Of a stretch of DNA of 64,000 nt, positions 41,701 to 51,951 are shown piece by piece (the first letter of the stretch is position 1; every line of letters begins with the position of its first letter). The translations under genes and the position numbers were made by a program. Below the pieces are notes generated by a model. That model ran no database searches and was not told the DNA's origin. It saw nothing but the letters and a program-made list of their open reading frames with translations. This DNA is from Eopsaltria australis (taxonomy: Eukaryota > Chordata > Aves > Passeriformes > Petroicidae), in contig JAVTVJ010000452.1 in assembly GCA_034509425.1 (NCBI GenBank), forward strand, positions 744,001 through 808,000. The letters run 5' to 3'.

Positions 41701-44700
41701 TGGATGCTGCCATTGCTCATATTCAAGAGAAAAATAAGTGAATGCAATACTTAACATTGCTCTTTGGTCTTTATTATTCTCATGAAAATACACTACATGG
41801 ACGGAATCATTTCCTAGAGGCACACAAGTTAGGCAAAGTGGATGTCCCTTTCTTGTCTTCAAAAGCACCATGTTTTTCCACCAGCAGCCCAAGAAAACAT
41901 CAGGTAGTCAGTCAGGCCACTGGGGCAAAGTACCAAGAGTCTAGGGAGAACTGACTCCCTTCCAAACCTCTACAATAATAGCAAACCATTGTTCAACAAC
42001 TTAGAACAGAATTATATTGTTTCCTCATGTCAGACCTGCTTTATTGATGATGAAATCTATCTTTCTCTGACAAGTATCTTGCAGCACGTGTTTTTTGAAA
42101 AAAGTAGTAAGTGGCAGATTTAGGAAGCTTTTTTGGACACTGAAATTCACTTTTTCTTAGGAAATGATAATTGTAACTCTGTGCCTTGCTGTACCCAACA
42201 GATTGTATGGTTGTACTAACTCCACAAACAGCAATGAATGTGATTGTAGTAAACTTCTAGAAAATGTGCTACAACGAAGACTACAGGAATTTTTAAGCAA
42301 AAGAAGAGGTTCCAAATGTGTGGTCCACAGAACAATTTAATCCAGATTATAAATTCCCATGATTTAGACATGTTTTGACACAGCACTACTACTGATGTGA
42401 GCTGGCAAGGCCACACATCACACTTGGCAGTGCAGTGCCAAGTAGATGCACAAGTCTGAGTCTAGAAGCACTATAATTAAACTGATGAACTATCTCACTT
42501 AGTTCTAGGTACAAGTAAATAACAAAAATTGAAAAAGTAACAGTAAATAAAATAGATTTTTGTGAATATTATTGCAGGTAACTAACACTGGGTAAAGAGC
42601 AATGTAAAGTTACTGCTATATGATCTCTCCTCACAGACCAAGCAGGAACACTGGGATATTGGCAGCAAAGTAATGACATGATCTCCAGCCACCTAATGTC
42701 CTCCCCACCTTGCTTTTTAACAAAGATAAATGTATCAAAATTAGTAATTGTTTTAGTAACTTACATTTATAGCTGATGGATTGAGGACAAGTTTGCATCC
42801 AAACCAAACTAAACACGTTGTTGTAACAGCAAATGTAGAGACAAATAGAATCTGAAAATTTGGTATCTGAAAAACAGGTTCAGAATGGGTTTCTCTCTCA
42901 TTTTAAATGCAGGGGGAATATGAACACACATACACACAGATATATATAGATAGTGAGGGAGCAAGCGAGGGAACGAGCGAGAGAGGGAGAGAGAGAGGGA
43001 GGGAGATAAAATTGACAATAGAGTTTCACACTTACCACATTAATTTTATTCCTTGCTATAGCAAAGCTCACAACTGCTGAAGGAATACACTGGGAAAATT
43101 AAAAGAGAAGACTAGTGGGACATTCTGCACAGTTAATTTTATATATACTTCTATAGATGTATTTTATGTGTCTGAATTCATATTTCAGTACACTTAGACA
43201 AACAGAAGACCAGAAACTCTGAAGAAAATGTCACTTGAATGAGCTCACTAATCACAACCAGTGTCTGAGGATTACAAGAAGTTGAAATATACCTTCCATA
43301 TCCCTCAGTTTTGACTAACTACCCAGCACAATGTGATGAGTAAAAGAAAGAAACTCTTTCATAAGGTATTTCATGTCTTTGTTAAATTAACTCTAGAAGG
43401 TCTGAGGTCCCTGAGCAGGAGAAAATAGTGCTACTCCCAAACTGGGCCAGCACATTTAAACAGACATCATCCTGGTAGAAGAAGCTAAAATTTGCCCAAT
43501 CTCAAAACAGTTCTGGAGAACCTTGTGAAAATCTGAGTCAAGATACACTCGGAGAATTGTCCCTGTGATGTCCACTCTGTTCACTGGGAACTATGTTTCC
43601 ATACTTGAGGACAAGGATAAATGGAAAAGTCATGCACAAATGAAAAGTCTCACAAAGTAATTTCTCTATCCCTTAGCTGTTCCCCACCACAGCAGACATG
43701 GCTCCATTACAGATCCAACTCTATTTTACACAAATTACTACAAAAATTATAATAAAAATGTTCTTACATTAAATAATGAATCATGCAATAAATGCCACAT
43801 CTCTAACTCTCTACTTCATCTGAACACTAATGGCTTGACAATGGAACACTATAAGGAGATTAATGCTGATATGTAAAATTCATGGCAGCACTTCCTTTAC
43901 ACCTAAATGACCTTTACTGAACATAATTAAAACATCCTTTTATGTTCTGGATACATAGGAGCTTCTAGAACACTACAGGACTATGTTCAGGCAACTGAAT
44001 CCTACTACTAGTCCAGATGGTGAAAGTCTAGAGAGCAATTCAGCTTCAGGCTAAACGAGACACTTGGTGGCCAGCTCCACATCTCTCTAGGCTCTTCCAA
44101 CTGCACTGACACTATTATCTGCAGTAGGAGCTCTAACACTTTCCTCACATACAGACACCAAACTGACACACCTTCAAACCCAATGTGTAAACCTTCTGCA
44201 TCCAAAGATCTATCTACCAGGTCTTTGGAAATTCTCAATAAACATGAAGTTCAAAGAGTCAAGATCGGGGTAGAGAAAGAGACGTCTCAGTAACTAACAC
44301 TAATGTTGCAGAGAATAAGGTATCTGTGAGGATACTGACTTCAAAAACTCCTCCAACTTTTAACACCTTTAGTGGAAACCCAAGTGATAACTCATTCACA
44401 GAGCAACTCCTGGGACTTGTTTGCTTCAAGTAACGCACTAGTCTTGGACCTAACTTAAAAATAAATACAGAAATCAAGTTGAGAAAATAACAATGACAGA
44501 ATAGAATACTGTCGTAAACAAAGCAAGTACATGAGACTCATCTTATGAATATCTAAAGCATAAATTAAGTATAAATAATACAGTAAACATATATATGCAC
44601 CCCTAAAAATACAGTAAAAAATACTGGGCTCTGGAAAATGTCAGCCATCTTTAATGCATACTTTACTAATAAAATAATAATATTCAAGAGAACTTTCGTT

Positions 44701-47465
44701 TGCTTCAGTACTTGGATAACATGGCAAAATAAACTGACAAATTACTTTGAGATACAATCTGAAATATATTTTGATAGCATATAGCCAGAAAACTTCCCAA
44801 ATACAGAGCAGTGAAAATTTTCTTAAAATCAAGCACAGAAAAACTGCTCAGCAGATTAATATTGCATGCCAGGGGTGAGCCGATTAACAAAAATGGTAAC
44901 ACAAACCCAGCTGTCTTTATGACAACTGCTATTCCTTTAACCATGTGATGACAATCCGTTTAATGAACTGTTAAATAGAATTAAATCTTCCATGAAGCAA
45001 ATTAGTGGTAGAAAAAGACAGACAGAATAAAAGACATAAACCCACAAAAATTGTTTACTATTGCTTTTGCTGTCAAACAGCCACAGCAAGTAATTAAGAA
45101 TGCTTACTGAACCTGCTGCACAACGTAAATAATCCATTTCAGATGGAAAAATATTTCCCAGATATAGTGAAAATCCAGAAGTAATAAGGAGGCAAGTCTG
45201 CAAAGCAACAAATAAAATAAATTTATATGAATAAAACTGTTTTTTAAAAAGCAACCAGTCAGACATAAACCAGTTATCAATCCCTTTCAAACTGAGCCAC
45301 GGATCGACTTTTAAGAATGCAGTTTTTGTGTGAATAAATTTGAAGAAAAACATCAAAATATGCTGACTTCCAAAGATGTTTAGCTAGTTACTAAGACCTG
45401 AACAATGAACAATGTTCACATTTAAATCAAGCCTTTAGTCCTGACCTGGCAAATACCTCAATAAAATACTCAAAAGGTAACTGCAGTGTTTAGTGGTAAA
45501 AATGTTTCAGAAACCTCAGCTATGTCTCTACTTTGCATTCTCTGCTTGCCTCCACCAACATTCATTATGCTTATGGGCAGCTGGGCAATTGCCAACTAGA
45601 ACACAGCAGCAAAAATAGTATTGGGATACATTAATGAAGTTTCTTCCACTATATTCCTGCATCCCTCCAAATTCCCTTCCTGCTTTCATTCAGCGGCACA
45701 TCCAAAAATGTTCAACTGTTCCTCTTCCCTTAATAAGTCTTCTGTTTATTTCATAACTATCACAGTTACACTCTGCAATAAGCCATTAGTGTCTTCTACT
45801 AACATTATTTTGTTTTTCCTTGTCATTCCTCCAAATAGGCATTTCTTCGAAGGGGCTGGGGAAGCTAAGAGACAGAATGGCTCTTTTGTTTTATTTGGGC
45901 TTTTTTTTTTTCATGTTAAAAAATCATTGGGGATCTTTGAATAGTTCTTGTCAAAAAAAGACAGAAAATAAGGATATCGAACGTGCATGTATTAAGCACA
46001 CACACCGAGAATTTTGGAAGACTGGAAGAACAGTCTATGGGATCACAAGTTGAAGTTGTGCTTGAAGCTTATCAAATAGTTTCTGCACAAAACCAGCCCA
46101 TCAGCCACTCTGATGTCACTTGACAGTTTGCAACTGCTCCCTGAAGTAGACTGTTCTGTTCACAATGACTTACTTTCCTCAGCATACAGATTTCTTTTCT
46201 GGACACTGTCTTTCAGAAGGGCTGATAGAGACTAAACACTTGGGAGAAAAATCTAATTGGAATTTAATCTAAGAGTTGATTAATAAAACTGCATTTTCAT
46301 TTTTCCATGAAATTAATTCTTCTTGATAATATGACTTCAGCAAATGATCATTAAGCATTATTATCTCCAAAAATTTACAACTCAGTAAATTACAGACAGT
46401 TGTCCTTTCGGACAATTAAGTTTGAGAAAATGTAATGCAAAGAAAGCCAGCATTTATTTTGCTCTCTTTTCATGTGACAGTACATCTGAAAGGAAATCCA
46501 AGCCTTGCAGTTTGTGAGAAAGGAAAAAACGCTCCGCTGCTTCCACAAAAATAAAGCCATACTTTTATTCACTGTGCAAAAACAAGCAATTACCATATTA
46601 ACAGTGAGACAATCTTAGTTCTTAACAAAAATTACGCTTCACGAGCTGAAGCATAATTTCTGTCACACAAGCTGACAGAAAAAGAAAAGATCAAGTTCTA
46701 ATTGCTATAATGAAGTTTAATTATCTTGGCTCAGAACATGGAGAAGCATATGATGTACATGCAAGATGAGTATCCTGTGATTCTAGCAGTTACACAAAAA
46801 TTCAAATCACCGTATTGTTCACGTAAGGAACACAGGTATATACCTCACTACATAATATCAAGTAACACATATATTTTTAATGCCAAAATGCTATCATGGC
46901 AGCCACAGTACATTTAATAGTTTGAAATATTTTTAAAAGAATGCATATGGTCAGCATACTTTATATACTCTACCAAAAGGCACTGCTTATACATACACAT
47001 AGGCTGATATTTACCACTACCACACTTATCTTCTCCTTATATTAATGATAAAAATAAGCCTTCATATACCATCTCTGATTAGTAAAAAAATAGTCAAAGA
47101 ATACCAGTAGTCAATGAATTGCTACATTTCAAATTTGCTACATATGTTTCTATTTTTACAAAGATTTATTTTCAATATTATCAGTGATTAAATTCTTAGT
47201 CTTCAAATGATGTCAAACAGAACAGATTGCTGGGCACTAAAGCCTCACCTGAATTTTGAAATTTGCTATCATCTAGAGTACTTACTCCCATCAGCAAAGA
47301 AAATATCCAAGTTTTGTAACTAAAGCAAGGATGCAGCCTCTTTGACAGCTGAAGGTCACTGGATTTGATATCTGGTATATAATTTCCATTCTCTTGTTTT
47401 CCTCGCTCCAAAGTTGGCATCCTGTCATAGCTAAATTCTTCTCTGTAACCTTCTTCCCTGGTCAT
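35647..47465 (-). CDS. MLC1: MLC1, complete coding region in 11 exons (379 aa)
   Basis: MLC1 (megalencephalic leukoencephalopathy with subcortical cysts 1) is a multi-pass membrane protein of astrocyte end-feet. It partners with GlialCAM and helps control volume-regulated anion currents and water/ion balance. The assembled protein is 379 residues, against 377 in human as I remember it, and aligns end to end with human MLC1 by eye. The N-terminal cytoplasmic stretch contains [13 protein letters not shown], followed by [14 protein letters not shown]. Hydrophobic segments fall near residues 53-77, 91-103, 111-136, 145-165, 201-220, 230-250, 259-285 and 304-328, the last very Leu-rich. The C-terminus ends [12 protein letters not shown], like human. 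Every coding exon is a multiple of 3 and every intron is phase 0. The cytoplasmic loop at residues 177-200 diverges most from human. No stop, frameshift or lost splice site is present, so the gene looks functional. Confidence 0.97.
35722..36890. other. last MLC1 intron, with a GC-richer patch
   Basis: Intron of about 1.2 kb. The part at 36040-36660 is less AT-rich than the other introns and carries overlapping open frames up to 104 codons on both strands. I recognise no product and no exon boundaries in them. It could be an old repeat. Confidence 0.5.
36891..37058 (-). CDS. MLC1: MLC1 exon, aa 300-355
   Basis: 168 bp, acceptor ctattttcag, donor GTATGT. It encodes the Leu-rich last membrane span ([16 protein letters not shown]) and the start of the cytoplasmic tail ([17 protein letters not shown]). 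The tail is less conserved than the span. Confidence 0.95.
37613..37735 (-). CDS. MLC1: MLC1 exon, aa 259-299
   Basis: 123 bp, acceptor ttcttttttag, donor GTATGT. It encodes [20 protein letters not shown] followed by [20 protein letters not shown] and K, a membrane span and conserved cytoplasmic loop. Confidence 0.97.
38580..38636. repeat. A/C-rich simple-sequence tract in MLC1 intron
   Basis: Runs of CAAAA, CAAAAAA and CCAACCAACC, low-complexity DNA. Confidence 0.8.
38856..38912 (-). CDS. MLC1: MLC1 exon, aa 240-258
   Basis: 57 bp, acceptor ttttgtttag, donor GTAAGT. It encodes [19 protein letters not shown], one residue different from human. Confidence 0.97.
39623..39739 (-). CDS. MLC1: MLC1 exon, aa 201-239
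   Basis: 117 bp, acceptor cttgttttag, donor GTAAGT. It encodes the conserved GGIIALN and [16 protein letters not shown] segments, two membrane spans. Confidence 0.97.
40062..40133 (-). CDS. MLC1: MLC1 exon, aa 177-200
   Basis: 72 bp, acceptor cccctctag, donor GTAAGA. It encodes [20 protein letters not shown] then KSYS. This cytoplasmic loop differs most from human (GSMSDSANILDEVPFP as I remember it), but PAR(I/V)LKSYS is kept. Confidence 0.94.
41041..41142 (-). CDS. MLC1: MLC1 exon, aa 143-176
   Basis: 102 bp, acceptor tactgacag, donor GTAGGT (not the commonest form). It encodes [20 protein letters not shown] then [14 protein letters not shown], a membrane span ending in a basic cytoplasmic segment. 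Confidence 0.95.
42765..42866 (-). CDS. MLC1: MLC1 exon, aa 109-142
   Basis: 102 bp, acceptor gtttttcag, donor GTAAGT. It encodes [20 protein letters not shown] then [14 protein letters not shown], a membrane span and loop. The intron separating it from the preceding coding exon is only 169 bp. Confidence 0.97.
42923..43006. repeat. compound CA/TATA/GAGA microsatellite filling a 169-bp MLC1 intron
   Basis: ACACAC and ATATAT/GATA units pass into a long purine tract (GAGGGAGCAAGCGAGGGAAC, then GAGA/GGGA units). The tract lies 30 bp downstream, in transcript direction, of the donor of the 54-bp exon, so the pre-mRNA carries a CU-rich block next to that donor. Confidence 0.9.
43036..43089 (-). 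CDS. MLC1: MLC1 exon, aa 91-108
   Basis: 54 bp, acceptor attttcccag, donor GTAAGT. It encodes [18 protein letters not shown], the equivalent of human CIPSAIVSFTVSRRNANV. Confidence 0.96.
45108..45197 (-). CDS. MLC1: MLC1 exon, aa 61-90
   Basis: 90 bp, acceptor gctttgcag, donor GTAAGC. It encodes [20 protein letters not shown] then [10 protein letters not shown], the first membrane span and loop, nearly identical to human. Confidence 0.97.
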
Positions 47466-47469
47466 AACA
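47286..47469 (-). CDS. MLC1: MLC1 first coding exon (aa 1-60)
   Basis: The start ATG is at 47465-47463 with G at -3. A probable acceptor (tttgtgaag) lies four bases upstream of it, so at most 4 nt of 5' UTR are in this exon. It encodes [20 protein letters not shown] through TWIFSLLMG. The donor is GTAAGT. The start is fixed by similarity to the human N-terminus. Confidence 0.95.
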
Positions 47470-48141
47470 CTTCACAAAGGCAATTAAATAATAATAATGG
47501 AAATTACAAAGAAAGAGAAAAAATATCATTTAGATCCTTCACATACTTAGATCAGTGCTCAACTAGTTTTTTTGTGTATTCAAGATAAAATAAATAAAAG
47601 CAATATGTAGCTACTAGATGTATTTACATTTCAAAATACGTAAGCTTTCTGACAATTTATTTGCACACCTTAAGTAAATTACATCCTACAGCCACAGTTC
47701 ATAATAATACAGTATAAGTACCATCAAATCGAAAGTTTGTGTATCTATGATACCTCAATATATTTTTATTTCAAGATCTAAGAACAAGTTTTAGAGGTGT
47801 TTAGTTAGTGCATACCTCTATAACCAAAGCTTTTTTCTTTTTCAACTTTAGGACAGTAAAGATAATCAAACATGTTTCAATATAAATTCCATTTGATTTC
47901 AACAGTTTTTATCAGCTATCTCAAATGACAGGCTTCCCTATTAGCCCCATCAATACACATACAATAACTCAGCTACAGCAAACTGTTTCTAATTTACCCA
48001 GTTTCAACCATTTCTCTTGTTCACTTCATCCTTTTTTGTTCACCTCATTGCTTGCCAATCTGTTAAAATACCTTGAGGAGTATCTTATATTAGAATTAAG
48101 TTACTGCAGATTTTTCAACAGTTAAAAACCTTCATGCTTAC

Positions 48142-48200
48142 CTTCCACTGAAAAGTTAACTGTCAGTTTAAAACAGCCCTGTGAACACAGCTGCCTGTAC
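48142..48200 (-). promoter_or_regulatory. MLC1: candidate MLC1 5' UTR exon ending at a strong donor
   Basis: On the minus strand GTGGAAG is followed by GTAAGCATG, a good donor at 48141-48137, about 670 bp upstream of the acceptor of the first coding exon. MLC1 needs a noncoding leader exon, and this is the nearest suitable donor. The upstream boundary is arbitrary; no TATA box or CpG island marks a start site. Confidence 0.3.
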
Positions 48201-49378
48201 ACTTTGTGATATTCTCACCGTTCAGTGAGTCATGCCGGCTTTGAAAAGTTCTCCCTTACACTTTGGCTTTCAACAACATCTATTCAGATATGGAACAAAA
48301 GCACAGCAAGAACTTCAGTTAAGCCAGGGAACAGGAAAATGCCTCCTGAATTTTAATTAACAGAACACACTAGAAAATGACTGTGCTACATCTCACATAG
48401 GGCTGGTTCCAAATCAGATCAACAAATTAAAAGTTTCATGTCTTTTTCTTATTTGAGTACTACCCCTTACTTAGCATCTTAAATAAAAGCTTCCTCACAC
48501 TTTACCACTTTTAGCTATCATAATACCCAGTGATCACAATATCTAACAAATGAGTTCTTGTTTCAAAAGAGCAAAATGTACTTACAATGCCATATTCTAG
48601 CAAAAACTACAGGTAAAAATTCAAGTATTACAGTATCTCAACAAGTTGGAGAGCTCAAAAGTTAGAGCTTAGAAATCTATCAAAACTTATTTTAACTGCA
48701 GAACACTTCATGTTTTTCCACTAACCCCAGTCTTCTGGAGTGTTCAGATAAACCCCCTGCACTTCAATCATGCCGTCATTCATACTAAACAGAACCCCCA
48801 GATGACTAAACAACATATTTTAAATCCAGCAGGCAGCAGTGACATGCAGTGGCCAGCGTACATTGGATCCAGTCCTCCTGCTTATTAGGCAATGAAAAGA
48901 GGAAAAAAAAGGACGTTTTTATCTTGAAGATGTTGGCACCTTGACAGCTACAGCAATGACAGGGTCTTTTGTCTAAACTTTAAACACTCTTGTAACCAAG
49001 ACACAATTAAATCTTCAGTATTCTGAAGGGCATCACCCTCAAAGTATGCTAGAAAAAGTTTTGAACAGCACAATTTTTCAGTTTGTACTGACTGTAGATT
49101 TTCCTTTTTTCACAATGTCAGGCAATACTGAAAGAATATTAAAATGCTACAGTTGTTTTAATAAATTTAAGCAGGGAAATTAATACACCATACACAGCAA
49201 CAGACACATCTGTAAACTGTGCTAGAAAAGGGGAAAAACAGACTGCACAGTCAAGCAGAACTGTCTGAAGTAATTAAGCCCTACTGTTCTCTGCTCATGG
49301 AAGAAACACTGCACAACTATTTCCATTATCTGGAACTTTACAAAGACTGTGGTTTAATGGAAAATGGGTGTTGCTTAC

Positions 49379-49430
49379 CTGACAGCTTTTTCAGTGAATA
49401 CTAGGTACTGATTAACACAAATTACCATAG
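49379..49430 (-). promoter_or_regulatory. MLC1: alternative candidate MLC1 leader-exon donor
   Basis: AAGCTGTCAG followed by GTAAGCAACA on the minus strand is another strong donor in the upstream region. It could belong to an alternative noncoding first exon. The right boundary is arbitrary and there is no other support. Confidence 0.2.
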
Positions 49431-49469
49431 GAACAAAACACAATCATATTTTAACACTTTGGACCAGTT

Positions 49470-49547
49470 TAGGAAGGTTTGTAGGGTTTTTTGGATTTTG
49501 GGGTTTTTTGTTTTGTGGTTTTTGTTTTTGTTGAGTTTTTTTTAAAC
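49470..49547. repeat. T/G-rich low-complexity tract
   Basis: Interspersed T runs and GGGTTTT/GTTTTTG units, with no exact period. Confidence 0.8.
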
Positions 49548-51497
49548 AAAATTGGTGAGATATTCAGGTATTTACTTGATCCAATATCTTTGAATAAATA
49601 TAATTTATAAAGTCCTGCACCACTGACCAGAGAAGGGTTCAAGCCCTAGAACAACTTGTTCACAATTCCAAGTGTTTCAGCCAGTATTGTACCTGAAAAT
49701 TCCCTCTCTCCAGCATGGTATTACAGTGTTTTCTCAGGTTATAGTGAAATTCCTCCTAACCCCTTTCCTGTTCACTTCTCAGTATCTCCCATTTCCCTTT
49801 TGCACAGAGGTTCATCACCTAATTACTGCATCCTCTGCACTTGGCCCTTATTTTAGGTTCCCTTTATCTCATGTTCCTGATTCCAGAAAAAGTCTCTTTT
49901 TTGTGTATACACAACTATAAGGCAAGATCTGGTAACCAGAAGCCAAGTCATTGACTAAGGCCTTCTAATGATAGATAAGGTACATATGTGCTGTACAAAG
50001 AGATTCCTCCTAATTCTAAAGAATGCATAGGAATCTTACACAAAGACTGCAGCAAGTATAACAATTCCAATACAACATGAGAAGCTTCTGAAAAGGATTT
50101 ACAAATTAAGTGTTTTAAGTTAGGCCAAAAGACGTCAAGGGATGACAATCAAATCAAATAATGAGCAGCTATGAATAACTACAGGATTGACCACTGAACA
50201 AATTCAGCTGCCTGAAGCAACTATAGCAGTTACTTTATCATTTGACAGAGACTGTGCAACGCAAGCATCCCCCACAGTAAACAGAGAAGATAAAAAGCAT
50301 ATTAACAATTGTAACTCGAGTGCCAAGGGACAGTGTGACAAAAAGGTACGTAAACTTATCACAGTCCTACTTTTGCTATCAAGGATTAATGAAAAAGCAT
50401 TCTGTCCTGGGCCAGGTTCCCTAGTCCTGAACACGTGTTCCCAAATTTAAATGAAAACCACACCTGAAACTCTGATGCAGTTTACGTTTAGCATCTTGAC
50501 CAACTCTTCCATTTTCTGAGGAGATAATAGCTGCACTACACTTGTTTTCTTTCAGACAATATTTAACTACACTATTTTAGCTCATTACTCATATTCCTTT
50601 TTCAGTATTTTCACCTCTTTTAAAATCAGCTTTTGACGTATTTTGTTTCTCTGAAGCTGATTCCTCAGTCCATGTTTCATAGCTCATGTCTTGGGGTATG
50701 TACTGAACCAAGATCAAAATGTAGATCAAATAGCTTCAAATGGATGTCTTGCTCCCCTAGAATAATATTTGCTCCCCCAACTTAATACAAACTTCTTTGG
50801 ATTTAGTCCTTCATGTAAACCATCATCTTCTCCAGAAAGACAATCTCTTCATCCATCGTATTTTTGCGAACTAACACTCCCCTGCCAGCACTCCACTGGA
50901 AACTCAGTGACAGAAAACAGTTAAAATTATTTAAATCTATGTATCAAAAAGAGGCTAACACTCTCTCAGCACTTTTCTAAAAACAGCACTGACTACAGAC
51001 ACTCACATTTTTCTCCTTCCAATGACATCATCTCAGTTACTTCAGAATGAGACACTGGAACCTGTGTACAGTTACTGGCAACCAGAATTTATGCTGCTCC
51101 AGGAACTGCACAGAACTCTGTAAGTGTTAAACCATCTGAAATGCATTCCTAGCCCTTCTTTGCCTAAATAATGCTGAATGGAGTAGAACCTAAAACGTTG
51201 CCGAAGACAACTGCTGCTTTAGTCACACAACTTAGGCAGTGTATTCTGTGATTTCTACAAAAAAGTACACACTGCTCTGCTCAGCCTCCTGCATCCATCT
51301 CCTCTAACAGCTCTATATAGCAGCTCCTATTGAAACTACTGGGATGCTGAGCTCATCAACTCAAAAAACTTCTCTTTGTGAAACAGTATTTGTTAAACAA
51401 AATGCAAAGAGGCCTTACACAAGATACATGAAATGCACTTTGTCAAGAGAACTGGTAAAAATATGAACTACAGAGACAGTAAGCAAGTCAATAAAAT

Positions 51498-51503
51498 TTT
51501 ATT
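51498..51503 (-). terminator. AATAAA polyadenylation signal after the unidentified remnant
   Basis: AATAAA on the minus strand, 11 nt beyond the stop at 51516-51514. It sits in the near-palindrome AATAAAATTTTATT, so an AATAAA is also present on the plus strand. The position suggests a genuine former or present transcript end. Confidence 0.45.
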
Positions 51504-51513
51504 TCCTCTGGCA

Positions 51514-51950
51514 CTACAGCAGCTCCTTCATTAATGATATTAAGTCAAAACTACCTTTCTTCCTGTTAGGCAAGTTTATGGTTCTAGAGTTTATCCTATC
51601 ATTTTGAAACTGGCTGCTACTGAGAGCACCGCAATCCATCAATGTGCCATTTGCACGTGCATACTCTTCCAACCCGCTCAGTTTCACCACACTGGAGGGA
51701 CTCCGGGCCCGGTTTATTCCCAGGGCCACGAAGAGCTCTCAGCCCAGGGGGGGTGACAGCCAGTCCATAGGTTCTCCCTGGTCCGGGCGTCTCATCCCAG
51801 AAAAGCTGTCATATACAACGATCTCGGACAGCACCACCAGCGACAGGCTGCGCACATCCTTTTCCTTTGAGGTTTTTCGCGGTCACCTCGTGCGACACCA
51901 TCCTTACCGTGCCCTCAAACTCCGCCAGCTGACACCCGGCAGAGGGCTGC
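51514..51950 (-). pseudogene. unidentified frameshifted coding remnant, CpG-rich
   Basis: The minus strand carries consecutive coding-like blocks in different frames. The order is a block with LAEFEGTVRMVSHEVTAKNL, a block with LSLVVLSEIVVYDSFSGM and RRPDQGEPMDW, then a 71-codon open frame with SPSSVVKLSGLEEYARANGT and NLPNRKKGSFDLISLMKELL before TAG. A frame shift lies near 51845, and a second one with an in-frame TGA near 51737. An AATAAA follows the stop by 11 nt. I do not recognise the protein. It is called a pseudogene because of the two frame breaks. It has no poly-A tract, so a retrocopy is not proven. A real spliced gene with assembly errors is the main alternative; an in-frame GTAAGG near 51906 could be a donor. 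Confidence 0.45.
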
Positions 51951-51951
51951 G

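Larger units (their letters stand above)
47470..51497. other. region upstream of MLC1, no recognised coding sequence
   Basis: This is AT-rich sequence between the first MLC1 coding exon and the GC-rich block at 51.5 kb. Apart from two possible leader-exon donors and a G/T-rich low-complexity tract (49470-49547), I see nothing codable. It is expected to hold the MLC1 promoter. Confidence 0.6.
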
